Origin: Benincasa hispida
Taxonomy: Eukaryota; Streptophyta; Magnoliopsida; Cucurbitales; Cucurbitaceae
Direction of reading: 5' to 3'
NCBI RefSeq assembly: GCF_009727055.1
Contig: NC_052353.1
Location: forward strand, 44,378,507-44,442,506
Length of the DNA stretch: 64,000 nucleotides
Below, one piece after another: positions 32,481 to 43,116 of the stretch (position 1 is its first letter; the number at the start of each line of letters is the position of its first letter). A program made the position numbers and the translations under genes. The notes below the pieces were generated by a model, which was not told the origin of the DNA, made no database searches, and saw nothing but the letters and a program-made list of their open reading frames with translations.

Positions 32481-33240
32481 ATTTCATTTCAATTATAAAA
32501 ACTTGAAATAATTGATTCATTGGTATTGAGACACTTGTGAATATGATTCACTACTCTTCAAATCTTGGTTTTAAAATCCAACCCATTTTTCTTTTTTTTT
32601 TTTTTAATTACTTTTTAATTAAAAAGAGTGAGGAATTGGAAAAAGAGAGAATTGAGGAGACATGGGAAGAAGGTGCAAGTCCTCCTCTCTAATCAAGCTC
32701 TTTCTCTCTATTCTCCTTTCACTTTATAATTTCCTTTAGCCTCTTGCTACAGTCAGTCGTTGTGCCACTACCACCCCTATCGATGTTCGTTGTTGGTTGT
32801 CGCTCTAGATGAGTGTCTAACTAGAGATGTCCAAAAAATTTATGGGACGGATCCCAAGATGGGGAATTTCCGAATACACGGGGAATGAGGGAGAGAGTGG
32901 AGAATTTTTTTTTTTCGTTTGCAATTCGAGGCCAAGGATGGGGAATACATTCCCCGACCCCTCCCCATGTTCCCATCACGTCCCGACTTTTGTGTATAAA
33001 TTATACATTTAAATATATGTATATTAATAATAATATTGTAGACTTTGTTAGGATAAAATTAAAGTTGGTTTTTTAAACACAAGAGGACACATCAACTCGG
33101 ACCTTCCCTACCCCCAAATTCTAGAAATCAGAAAGAAAAGAGAAATGATTAAAATTTATAATTTTGCATTCAATACTTCAAAGAGGATTACATGGGATTT
33201 CAAAATTAATCAAAACGCATACAAAAAATAGATAGATGAA
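32480..33240. other. Intergenic; possible hAT-type repeat at 32823
   Basis: TAGAGATGTCCAAAAAATTT at 32823 followed by GGGGAAT and CCCCGACCCC words resembles common plant hAT-like repeats rich in GGGGATCCCC. The rest is AT-rich, with pyrimidine runs near 32690-32740. No gene is seen. Confidence 0.3.
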
Positions 33241-33249
33241 CCAAAAAAA

Positions 33250-34096
33250 TTACAAGTTAACACCCCCAACTACGATAATGGCACATCGTCCCTGTGTTCA
33301 GGTGTAAGGTCTTCATCCATGAATCATAGTGATTGACTAAGTGTGCCGACAGAGGGGGCAACACGAACATTCCCATCAGGATCTGGTTGATATATTGAGC
33401 TATGAAGTTAAACTGGTCCTGGCTTCACTGCATCCGTTGGCGCATGTAGTCCCTTAAAGCCATATTTTAGCGTTGCATTGTTACCAGCTGTAAGTGAAGA
33501 ACTTCCATGGATGCGGCCAGGGGTCTAACTTGGGCTTAGATGAATTCTTTAAGTTCATCCATGTTGGCTTGACGTGTTGGAGGGGTAGTTGCGTTGGTTA
33601 GAATAGGTTGGTTGTCTTGCATTTTCCCAACTACGTCTTCCGTATGTTGGGCGTTGCTTGTACCTAACCTAGTTGGTTTATAAATGGTAGTAGGAAATAC
33701 AGAGGTAGGAATTATTGGTGAGCTTAGAGGGGAAAAGCGAGGGCTATGAGTCTCACCAATTTGATCCACATGCATTACATCTTGATGCGTTAGATCAAGT
33801 AGGTCATCAACTGGTGATGGCAAATTCAAGGCAGGAAGAGACATGTTCATGTCTAATAAGTTGGTCTTTTCATGCTCCAACGCCAGCTCATGCTCATATT
33901 CTTGTTCTTCTATTGAGGCTTATTGTTGAGTTCATTATTAGAGACCTCGATGCTTCTCCTTTTTGCTGTGCATTTGGAAGATTGAGATCTTGTTGCCTTA
34001 GGCTTGGGAAACAAAGACAATTGGTTAGGCAAGCCACAAACCAAATGCCTGGTAAGTTTGATGTCCATGAGACCTTCAACTTCTTCAAAATCATCC
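33250..34096 (-). pseudogene. Unidentified ORF downstream of integrase in the Athila-like element
   Basis: On the minus strand, peptide-coding text continues for about 280 codons beyond integrase with few stops: YLFRDDFEEVEGLMDIKLTR, PNQLSLFPKPKATRSQSSK, MEHEKTNLLDMNMSLPAL, then VTMQR..MALRDYMRQRMQ..QFNFIAQYINQI and AHLVNHYDSWMKTLHL. I do not recognise a domain. Its position between integrase and the 3' end suggests an extra element-encoded frame or a captured host fragment. The plus-strand frame at 33715-34152 overlaps it and is a shadow. Confidence 0.45.
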
Positions 34097-34376
34097 CTAA
34101 AGAGATACCCATGCATTCACATAGGCATTGTGCCACTCATCAAGTTCGTTGAGTTGCAGCTTATGATTTTCTTCTGCATCATCCAAATTCATGTTCAACT
34201 TTTTTACTACCCGGAATACCCTGTGCTTTAACTCCAAAGGTAAATGACAGGCTTTACGAAATATCAAAGAGTAAAGTGACATAGCTATAGGCATTTTGTA
34301 GGCAGTCCTGTACGCCCAAAGAGCTTCATCGAGCTTTTGTGCCTAATCTTTCCTACATGCGTTGACAATATTTTCC
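34097..34376 (-). pseudogene. Athila-like integrase C-terminus
   Basis: KLDEALWAYRTAYKMPIAM, FRKACHLPLELKHRVFRVVK and KLQLNELDEWHNAYVNAW are the characteristic end of Athila/Tat integrases. The catalytic core that should precede it is missing, and the sequence joins reverse transcriptase at about 34377. Confidence 0.8.
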
Positions 34377-34990
34377 AGTATGGACTTCAATAGATTGCTC
34401 AAGGATGTATGAAAAAATTTCCATCATGCACATTTGGAGTGTTCCCGGTGCATTCCACAACCCGAAGGGTATGCGTCAGAATGTAAATGTCCCAAAAGGG
34501 CATGTGAAAGTTGTTATCTCTTGGTCTTACGGAGCGATAAGGATTTCATTGTAAATAGAGTATTCATCTAGGAAGTAGTAAAAATCTTTACCAACCAGTA
34601 GGTCGAGCATTTGATCCATAAAAGAAGGGGAAAATGGACTTTCTTGGTCGATGCATTAAGCTTTCTATAGTTAATGCATATGCATCATCTCGTGACAGTT
34701 CTGGATGAGATGAATTCATTGTTGCTATTGACTATCATAGTAGTGCCTCATCTCTTGGGGATACATTGGACTGAGCTCACCTAGCTACTATCAGAAATGA
34801 GGTAGATCACCCTACGTCGAGCCATTTTATAATTTCCTTCTTTACCACTTCTTTCATGATAAGATTTAGCTTGCGTTGAGGTTTAATTGATCAAGTCTTC
34901 CCTTTTTCCAATTGAATCTTGTGCATATAATACTATGGGCTGATTCCTCAAATTTCAGCCAACGTCCAGCCAATTGAATGCATATGCTTC
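34377..34990 (-). pseudogene. Athila-like reverse transcriptase, N-terminal half
   Basis: The minus strand shows, across frameshifts and stops, a TRTVTR..CINYRKLNASTKK-like motif, HFPLL..QMLDLLVGKDFYYFLD-like text, MPFGLWNAPGTLQMCMM-like text and IFSYILEQSIE. The segment stops shortly after the PFGL motif, so the YxDD catalytic box and RNase H are deleted. Confidence 0.75.
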
Positions 34991-35037
34991 TTTAAAATCT
35001 GCAAAATAGAATGCTCATTAAACTTAGTAAGATTAGC

Positions 35038-35832
35038 TTAAATACTAACAAGTAAAGTATTATTAGTTCTAAGAAAAGCATTTTTTAAATGGTTGGGGAG
35101 AGATTTTAATTCGATCGTTGGTGGCTCTTCTAGGGAATGAGGCGTAAGTTTCATTTGTCGCTCATCGAAACTTAGTGGCTCAACTCTTCTCATATTCTCA
35201 CTCAATGCATGGATCTCACAAACCTGGTCCATCTCTTCTTCTTCAGGCAGTTCAATTGAGTCGATAGGTTGACATTCCTCTACATCATCTATGAACCTTA
35301 ATGCATGCAACCCATTAAAGTTAACTTCCTGGTTATCTACATGCATGGTGAAATTCCCTTTATGCACATCTATCAAAACTTTTCCAGTAGCATGGAACGG
35401 CCATCCAAGAATGATTGTAACATCCCGATCAGTATCATAGTGTAAGATGATGAAGTCCGTTGGAAATATAAGTTTGTTAACTTTTACCAAGACATCTTCA
35501 ACCTTTCCTTTAGGATACGTGAAAGATCTATCAGTAAGCTGAAGCATTACAATACTAGGTTGAGCTTCACCAATTCTGAGTTTCTTAAAGATGGAGAAGG
35601 GCATCAGGTTAATACTTGCTCCAAGATCGCACAATGCATGCTCTACATCTATTCTTCCAATTGAACAAGGAACAGTAAAATTGCCTGGATCTTTCCACTT
35701 TTTAGGAATGGTGTTATTGATCAATGCATTACACTCATGCATTAGCACTACTGCTTCCAACTCACTGATCTTTTTTCTCTTTGTTAAAACATCCTTCAAG
35801 AATTTTACATACTTTGGCATTTGTTCTAACAT
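35038..35832 (-). pseudogene. Athila-like aspartic protease ORF (264 residues)
   Basis: This is the longest open frame in the window. Residues 40-140 hold PKKWKDPGNFTVPCSIG, then CDLGASINLMPFSIFKKL and IILGWPFHATGKVLIDV. In these elements the catalytic triplet is the D-L-G of CDLGASINLMP. The frame begins after EAVVLMHECNALI, a typical Gag C-terminal segment. The open length is consistent with moderately recent insertion, but the surrounding Gag and Pol are broken, so it cannot serve a full element. It is a remnant, not a host gene. Confidence 0.85.
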
Positions 35833-37570
35833 TTATATGAGGAGGATGTTGATATGCAATTTCTTAAGGACTTCCAAGAAGTACTTGAATTGTTTTTCAT
35901 CATTCATTTGTAGGCATTAGGGGAATGGTGCACTCAATTCCACCACTGGTGCCTCTATGTTAGCTTGATTGGTTGTGAATGACTTACAGAGCCAGGTGCT
36001 CTTTCTTATTGTTCTCTTTCAAATGCCATTGTTTTTATTCTATTCTTAGATGTTGAAGGATGATCGTCTTTTCATGGTTTTATCTTCTTCTCAACTAAAG
36101 GTCTATCGCTTTCACAATGTCACTGCATGATATTGCTCCTTCCAATTGTTACTTCCTGGGGCTTCATTGTTACTAGGCAATACTCCATGTAGTCGATTCT
36201 TCAACCTGCTTGAAATTTCCGCCACTTGCATCTCCAAGTTCTGGATTAATGACACCTGTCTCTACATTAAGGCATAATTCTCAGTTATGTACTCCTTTAA
36301 TTGATTCTCAAGCGGAGATGTTGAACTCGATGCATGGCCTCATGTATTAAAGGTCTGATGTTGAGGTTGTTGTTGCTGCTGGAATCCAGGTGGCGGCCAC
36401 TGCCTAGGCTACTGATGTGTTCCAGGATGTTGTTGCTCTTGTTGGTGGCCTTCCTAGGAAATAATTGGATGGTTTATCCATCCAAAGTTGTATGTATTTG
36501 AGAATGGGTTGTTTTTAATGAAACAGAATGACTATGGGTTCTACAGATAGTTATTGTAGGAGTGTGGCTCACCACAACCCACATAGCTAGCCATGGGCTG
36601 CATGAATGCATCCAGCTGATGCACATTTTGAGTATGTGCTGCATTTCCCATTGATAGATTTTGCAACAATTTTGTTATCATAGCCACCTGTGCAGATAGA
36701 GTGTTCATTGCGTTAGAGTCAATCACGTTCACATTCTAAGAACGCCTTCAACAATATGTTCTGGAATCATAAGTATCATCAACCAACTCCATGTTGTGCT
36801 TGGCAATACGGTCTAAAATTTCTTTAGCTTCATTGTATGATTTGTCCATTATGCCGCCAACTGCAGCTACATCTACTGCCATTTGGAAGTTCTATTCAAC
36901 CCCCTATAGAAAGTCTCCATCTGAAAAGTCAAAGGTAATCCGTGGTTAGGACAATTCTTGACAAGTCCTTTGAATCTTTCCCATGTTGAGCTCAATGTCT
37001 CAAACTATCATTGTTCAAAGTTCATGTTCTCTCGACCCCTCCTTGTGTTGACTGTGGGAGGGAAGTATTTTTGCATGAACTTTTCCACCAACTTGTCCCA
37101 TGTTGTTATCTCACCAGGGTTTGGAAAACTCGCCCACTATTTGGCATCATCACAAAGGGAGTACGGGAATAAGAACATCTGATAACTTTTGGTGTGATTC
37201 TAGGAATAAAAAATGAGTTACATGTTTCCAAGAAGCATTTCATATGGGCATGGGGATCCTCGCCACATGCACCTCCGAATTGTCTTGTTGTTTGCAACAT
37301 TTGGAGCATTCTGATTTCATTTCAAATCATGTCCCATCAAGTGTACTCTCACATTGAACGCGTGCTCTTGTTTGCCATCAGGATTGGATTCAGGACAACA
37401 ATTTCTAATTGCTGAGCTAAGTTCTAGTTCATCTAGTTGTCCGCCATCTATTGATATTGTGGTTGTTGTTGTCGCCTTAACATTGAATAACGATTAGATC
37501 GATTTCTTCATCTAAAGGTTCTTTCAACCTCGAGGTCGTATACATGTTCAAGAGTACCCTCCCTACTCAT
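35833..37570 (-). pseudogene. Athila-like gag
   Basis: The minus strand encodes, in several frames, RQFGGACGEDPHAHMKCFLE and CNSFFIPRITPKVIRCSY (Retrotrans_gag core, 37106-37309), VNVIDSNAMNTLSAQVAM followed by LDAFMQPMASYVGCGEPHSY (36541-36732), and a Gln-rich linker near 36360-36440. The N-terminal part reaches about 37570. Stops and frameshifts are frequent. Confidence 0.75.
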
Positions 37571-37670
37571 AAAATGTTTACAAGTTTAAGCTTGACTTGT
37601 AATAATTCTTTAGCTGAAAGTTTTCAACAAAAGAAACAAAAATGAAAATCTTGTTAGCTTTATTGCTAAA

Positions 37671-37688
37671 ATCCCCAATAGCGACACC
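37671..37688 (-). promoter_or_regulatory. Decayed primer binding site (tRNA-Asp type)
   Basis: The minus strand reads TGGTGTCGCTATTGGGGATT where intact Athila-type elements have TGGCGCCGTTGCCGGGGA. Position and phase relative to the LTR tail fit a primer binding site. Confidence 0.6.
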
Positions 37689-37689
37689 A

Positions 37690-38862
37690 AAAACTTGTTC
37701 GCCTCGTGATTTGAATCTAAAAATGCTATGGATGAGGTGAAGGATGGTAATAAATGAATAAGATGAATGGAGATGAAGGTGGATCACTTCTTTATAAGTA
37801 AGAAAAGTAGGCGATGTGTTGAAGTGGTTGAAAGCACACCTTTTGAAATGCGTACAAGCTTTCCTAAATCAACTCTAAGTATAAATCAAACATAGGTTTC
37901 CTAGTAAGTCTAGGGTCAAACACAGAGATTTTAAGACAATCTAACACAGTCCTTGTGTTTGCCTCAGTTGTAGAGTTTTTACATTAATGTAAGTGAGAAG
38001 TATTTACACTAACCTCAATAAACACTTACAAAAAGACAAGAGTTCAAGGGAAAAAGGGGGATTTATGGTTGAATGGCACTATGTGTTTGGGATATGCATT
38101 GATTCCGAGTATGATGAACATGTGAGTGTGAATGTGGTGAGAATGAAATAAAGATAATATGGTTGCATGCTTACAAACTAAATGTATGTGTATGCGTTAT
38201 GATGAGATGCGAATGTGGTGAGAATAATTGATTAAGAGAACTTTCTCGAACTTAACTTCCAACAATTTCTCTTCTCCTGATCAACGATGGCGATGGATCT
38301 TTTCCTCCTATCTTTTTCTTAGAAAGTTAGAGCTTCTACTAACTATCTAAATTCTCTAAGTTCTCTAATGTTTTCCTTCTATCTTCTTTTGGCAGCAGAC
38401 TTTCCTATTTATAGGCATTTCTTTAGCAACTTATGATGAGATTTGAATTAATTTACATACCCTGGTCAGCTACCTGCCATCTCTAAGTTTTTAAGACGTC
38501 ACCAGTCCGATGCCCATACCTGTAAGTGGTGATTTGACATAAAGCGCGAGCCAATGTATCTCTTCTGTGTCAAACATCTCTGGACGTATGCCCTTGCATT
38601 AGCTTAGTCAACACTAATGAAAATTTTTGAATTCCTGCAATAAGATGCATTAGTGAAGAAGATTTAACAAGAAAGCTACTTTTATATGAGTTGATGATAT
38701 GTAAGGAATTCTATGCGATTTTTCTTAGAATAAATGTATTTTTATCACTAAAAATCCTAATTGTTCCAACCTTTAACAGAGAATAACTTGTTTTTCTATA
38801 AGTTATCATTTATCTTCCCTTTTGTCACCCTTTAAATGCTTTCAGATGTACAAAGGGTGTCA
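37690..38862 (-). mobile_element. 5' LTR of the Athila-like element
   Basis: The LTR 3' end lies next to the primer binding site and includes TCTCTGTGTTTGACCC (minus sense, about 37930), the standard Athila/Tat tail. A minus-strand TATAAATAG lies at 38405-38414. The 5' terminus is tentatively TGACACCCTTTGTACATC at 38862. No matching 3' LTR was identified left of 33250. Confidence 0.6.
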
Positions 38863-39190
38863 AGTTGCAGATACCATATTTTGTGTGGCTTGTTTTTTAC
38901 TTTCATATTTTTTTGTTGTATTTAGTCTTCCACTTTTTTCATTGTCTATTATTTTTCATAAAATAAATTAGAGGCAATTATATATATATAATATATATAT
39001 ATATTAAAATAATAAAGTTAGAATTTTAATTTGAAGTGATTTTTCAAAGTTTTTAATTAACAAAATATTGATTTTACCGAAGATCTCCTAATTTTTCTAA
39101 TTTTCTCTCCTCACTTTCTCATATCTCAGCAAATTATTTTCCCTTCTTTCCTATTTTTCTTTCAACATTCTTATTTTTTCTTAAAATTCT
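38863..39190. other. AT-rich spacer with (AT)n
   Basis: A (TA)n run near 38980-39003 and pyrimidine-rich sequence form the left flank of Copia-D. No gene is seen. Confidence 0.5.
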
Positions 39191-39875
39191 TGTTGTCCCA
39201 GATGACAAGATCTTCATGTTAATAATAACATAACATTCAGATATAACAGTCGATAACAATTCAAGATTCAGGGAAGATAGAATGTTGAAGCTCGAAAATC
39301 CTTCTATCATTTACGCAAAAAGGCTACACGTTTTGTGTAAACGATGCACCAAGAAACTAAACGATAGTTCAATTAAGTAAACGATTGGAGGAAGCATTAG
39401 ATGATCGTGTAAGACGATAGTTGTGGTTGAAGCTAGACAATCGTATTAAACAACAGCTGATGAGCTAAACGATCTTAATAGACGATTGAACGCGGAAGCT
39501 AAGAAATCATGTACACGATGCGATAGGATTACATGATCGTGTTAAATGATACCTTAGAAAAAATCTAAAGGATCGTGGAGGTAAGAAAAGAAAGTCACAG
39601 GAGTTTAAGTAGTTCGGCCTTTGGCCTACGTCCACTGTGCAAATTGGGAAAGTTCTCTTTTATTAATCTTAGAAGTATTACAGATCAAATTCCTTCCTCT
39701 CTCAATTTTTTATTCACTCTTACATTAATCTCACATTCATTTTGTTTTTATATGTGCAGGTGATTCAGTCAACGATGAAGCTCTGATGGTTATAAAATTT
39801 AACAAAAAGAGGTCGACAAAGGTTCAACTGCCAGCTGCGATGTTCTACTTCTTGATTTCAAGTCTTTCTACAACA
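39191..39875 (-). mobile_element. 3' LTR of Copia-D (685 bp)
   Basis: On the minus strand it starts TGTTGTAGAAAGACTTG at 39875, next to the polypurine tract, and ends GGGACAACA at 39191. A TATATAAAAAC box lies near 39745. Further along is a GTAGGCCAAAGGCCGAACTA segment typical of copia LTR R/U5 regions. An ACGAT-word array occupies 39340-39590. Confidence 0.85.
39340..39590. repeat. ACGATCGT word array 3 (in Copia-D LTR)
   Basis: About fourteen variants (GTAAACGATGC, AAACGATAG, AAACGATTGG, GATGATCGTG, AGACGATAG, ACAATCGTA, AAACGATCTT, ACACGATGCG, CATGATCGTG) fall within 250 bases. The 5' LTR lacks the whole array. Confidence 0.75.
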
Positions 39876-39890
39876 ATCTCCACCTTTGTA
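39876..39890 (-). promoter_or_regulatory. Polypurine tract of Copia-D
   Basis: CAAAGGTGGAGAT on the minus strand is directly adjacent to the LTR start. Confidence 0.75.
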
Positions 39891-39936
39891 AGAATCCAGA
39901 GTTCCTTCCCTCTTTGCTTCACTGAGCTAACTTGAG

Positions 39937-40539
39937 CTAACCTTTTTCAGGTAATTTGAACCCGAGAAGGTCCAAGCATCTAACAAACTTGTTTAATGGA
40001 ACAGTTTTGGTTTGCATATCAGCTGCATTATCAGATGTATGAACCTTCACTACCTCGACTTCCCCTTTCTCAATCTCTTGTCTGATGAAATGATACTTAA
40101 TATCAATCTGCTTTGTTCTACTGTGAAACTGTTGATTCTTAGATAGGTATATTGTGCTCTGGTTATCACAATATATTCTGACTTTTATTTGTGTTATGCT
40201 GAAATGGTTTAGTAAACCTTTTAGCCATAAACCTTTCTTCACAACCTCAAACAATGCGATGAACTCAGCCTTTGTTGTGAAAAGGGCTACAACAGGGTAC
40301 AAAGTAGCTTCCCAATTAATCAAATTATTCCCCCATAGGAAAACATAGCCTGATAGAGAATGTCTTCTATCCAAGTCCCCTGCAGAGTCTGCATCTACAT
40401 AACCATAAACTTCATCATTGAAGGGCTCATTCTGTCTATATAAGACTCTTGACTCCTTGGATGAACATAGATACCTTAGTATCCACTTGACTTCCTCCCA
40501 ATGTCTCTTACTAGGGTTTACCATGTACCTACTAACCAT
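39937..40539 (-). pseudogene. Copia-D RNase H (open frame)
   Basis: The 200-residue frame begins within the RT-RH connector (MVSRYMVNPSKRHWEEVKWI). RNase H landmarks are YGYVDADSAGDLDRRHSLSG, TKAEFIAL, YCDNQSTIYLSKNQ and HTSDNAADMQTKTVP; the acidic catalytic residues appear intact. It ends LDLLGFKLPEKG 60 bases before the polypurine tract. In active elements it degrades the RNA template. Here it is cut off from RT by the 35-bp repeat expansion upstream. Confidence 0.88.
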
Positions 40540-40638
40540 ACTTGTTGCATAAGATATGCCTGATCACTGACCATACTTGTTGCATAAGACATGCCTGATC
40601 ACTGACCATACTTGTTGCATAAGACATGCCTGATCTTG
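40535..40638. repeat. 35-bp tandem triplication inside Copia-D RT
   Basis: ACCATACTTGTTGCATAAGA..GCCTGATC occurs at 40535, 40570 and 40605. Each extra 35-bp copy shifts the frame, and two extra copies (70 bp) leave the SYATSMVS segment repeated and the RT out of frame with RNase H. Confidence 0.9.
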
Positions 40639-41357
40639 TAGAAGTCATAAGATACATAAGTGATTCCACTACTTGGAAATAAGGGATAGCCATCATATAG
40701 TTCAAATGTTCTTCATTTGTGCTCTTTGGAATATTAGCAGCTAAAAGCTTGAAATGAGGTGTAAGAGGAGTACCTACTGGCTTAGAATTCTCCATCTTGA
40801 ACCTCTATAATATCTTTGAATAATATTCAGATTCACTAACAAATAATCTGTCCTGTTTTCTATCTTTTAATCTCAATTCCTAGGATCCTCCTTGACTTCC
40901 CTAGGTCTTTCATATCAAATTCTTTCTTAATAAGCATTTTTACTTGCCTCGATTCCTCTTTGGATCTCCTGACCAGTAGTATGACATCTACATAAAGAAA
41001 TAGATAAACCGGTTCCTAGAAGCTACCAGAATTTCTGTAAACACACCAATCAAATGAGCTCCTTTTCAACCCCATCTTGAAGATCACCTCATGAAACCTT
41101 TCATACCAGCATCTCGGTGACTATTTTAGGCCATATATGGAATTGTTCAACAAATACACTAGGTCTTCTTCTCCACTTTTCACATAGCCTTTAGGTTGCC
41201 TCATGTAAATTGGTTCATTCAACAGCCCATGTAGGAAGGCTGTCTTTACATCCAACTGGTTTAGCTCCAAATCCTTTTGCACAACTAAGGAAAGGAGCAG
41301 CTGGATGGAAGTAGGCTTCACAACTGGAGAAAACACCTCATTGTAGTCAATGCCTTC
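40540..41357 (-). pseudogene. Copia-D reverse transcriptase
   Basis: 41121-41336 encodes FSPVVKPTSIQLLLSLVVQ, LDVKTAFLHGLLNEPIYMRQ and VYLLNNSIYGLK. 40532-40795 covers PVGTPLTPHFKL and SLMYLMTSTRSGMSYA. The catalytic box reads Y-V-D-V: the second aspartate codon is GTC (40983-40985, minus), so polymerase activity is lost. The domain's start is interrupted by the N gap. Confidence 0.85.
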
Positions 41358-41382
41358 NNNNNNNNNNNNNNNNNNNNNNNNN
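41358..41382. other. 25-N assembly gap
   Basis: Twenty-five unknown bases lie within the Copia-D reverse transcriptase. Confidence 0.99.
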
Positions 41383-42696
41383 TTCGTTTTGAGTGAACCC
41401 CCTTAGCAACAAGCCTTCCTTTAACCTGACTTTCGCATACCTGGAATCTCTTCTTTTAAAAAATTGTAAATCTATTTGTATGAGATAGGTTTGTAACCCT
41501 TTTGGCAAAGCCTACTAGTCTTCAAGTGTCATTTTGATTGAGGGACATCATTTCATCATTCAATAGCCCCTCAATCTACTGCCTAAAATCCGGGCTATTT
41601 GTTGCTTTCTTCAAAAGTTGAAGAAGGTTCATTATTATTGAAGAGAAATGGCAAGCACTCAATGCTTACACTAGCAAAAATTTAAGACCTCTGGTATCCT
41701 TGCTTGGTGATACAATTGTTCTTTTAGGTCTGTCTCTTGCTTAATGAGTAGTTTGTGTTAAGTCCCCATATGTCCCCTCACTTGATCACTTGACATATGC
41801 TCACTAGTTTTCAGCAGCCTCATCACCTTTTTAAACTCTTGATTTTGAGAGGAAGTAGAAAGCTTCAATCAAAATCATTTTGGAAAGGCTCCAAACCTCG
41901 AAATCTAGTGCTACTAGTTCTTTGTAACTGTAGAAGAAATGGTTGTTCTGACAATCATGAACAATCTTATTTTATCTAAAAAACCACACTTTTTGTTCTA
42001 ACTGTTCTCACACCTCTTTTCAACTAGATGGCAACAGTCTAAAGCCCTTTAAACTTCCCGATGTAAAAGCCTTTAAGACAATGCACTTTACAGGCATTTG
42101 GTTTCAACTTCGCCTTGGCTTTGGTGGCATGTAGGCCTACAAACAACCAAACACTTTTTATGTGTTCCAATTTAGGTGGCTACCCTGTCCCATCTCTCTT
42201 CAGGAGTCTTCAAGCTCTATGGATTTAATGAGGGCATCTAATTAAGAGTGTATATAGTGTAGGAGAACGGCTTAGCCCAATATTTTTCAAGGCAACAAGA
42301 TATTGGAACAGCTTAAACATCTTAACTCTTTTCCAGCAAATTGTTCTATTCAATACTTTTCAGCTAATACCATTTTGTCGAGGGTATGTACGCTCACAGT
42401 TTTCTAAAAGCCTTAACTATGTCATGCTCTAATGCAAAACAAGATAAAACTCCTCTCCAACAAAAACTCTAAACTAATTATTCAGTTTCCAAATGTTTAA
42501 AATTTTTTTAAGAGGTATGCTTCTCAATCAGGCCTTCCAATTCTTAAATCTTACTAAAATCTTCAATCTTTGGATTTTAAAAAAGTAAACGCCAACTTTT
42601 CCTTGAAGTTAGTCCATTTAATACATGAAAAAGAAAGTAAACCTTGCTCAACAAGAGAATGGAGAGTGAGCTGGCCCTCCACAAAGTTTGAAATGC
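41383..42696 (-). pseudogene. Copia-D integrase C-terminus and linker in low-quality sequence
   Basis: Recognisable minus-strand fragments include an NRTI..KVK-like piece near 42330, PPKLEHIKVWLFVGLHA-like text near 42150 and VHCLKGFYIGKFKGL near 42060, all from the integrase C-terminal region. No frame stays open for more than about 60 codons. Comparison of the 42369-42696 duplicate with its clean copy shows many single-base insertions, so much of the fragmentation is probably sequencing error rather than biology. Confidence 0.6.
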
Positions 42697-42996
42697 ACCA
42701 TTTTGTCGAGGTATGTACCTCACAGTTCTAAGCCTTACTATGTCATGCTCTATGCAAAACAAATTAAACTCCTCTCCACAAAACTCTAAACTATTATCAG
42801 TTCTCAAATGTTTAATTTGTTTAGAGGTATGCTTCTCAATCAAGGCCTTCCATTCTTTAAATCTACTAAATACTTCATCTTTGGATTTTAAAAAGTAAAC
42901 CCATCTTTTTCTTGAGTAGTCATCTACAAATGAAAGAAAATACCTTGCTCCACAAGAGATGGAGAGTGAGCTGGCCCTCCACAAGTTTGAATGCAC
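42369..42996. repeat. Tandem duplicate (328 and 300 bp) of the integrase core
   Basis: 42369-42696 and 42697-42996 carry the same integrase sequence. The left copy is 28 bases longer, almost entirely from isolated single-base insertions (GAGGGTATGTACGCTC against GAGGTATGTACCTC; CTCTAATGCAAAACAAG against CTCTATGCAAAACAAA). Confidence 0.88.
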
Positions 42997-43062
42997 ATAT
43001 TCAGGGATTTCCTTTGAAATGTGTTGTCCTTTGGGGAATTGTTGTCGTGTTGTTTTGCCCAA
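42697..43062 (-). pseudogene. Copia-D integrase core (clean copy)
   Basis: The frame shows GKTTRQQFPKGQHISKEIPE, YFLSFVDDYSRKRWVYFLK, FKEWKALIEKHTSKQIKHLR, the second catalytic Asp in RTDNSLEFCGEEF, and YIPRQNG. The catalytic Glu region (after PRQNG) is where the duplicate begins, so the open frame beyond it repeats residues from the Copia-D core. Confidence 0.85.
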
Positions 43063-43116
43063 TATACAATGTTCATAGAATTTAAGGCTATCTCCAATAC
43101 CCCTGAGTAGAATTCC

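Noticed and set aside
33715..34152. 145-residue plus-strand open frame
   Set aside because: It lies antisense to the unidentified minus-strand frames of the Athila-like element, which carry the sensible peptide text; it is a shadow.
42369..42996. Biological tandem duplication of the copia integrase
   Set aside because: The pattern of scattered single-base insertions in one copy, beside an N gap, is better explained by unmerged raw long-read sequence.
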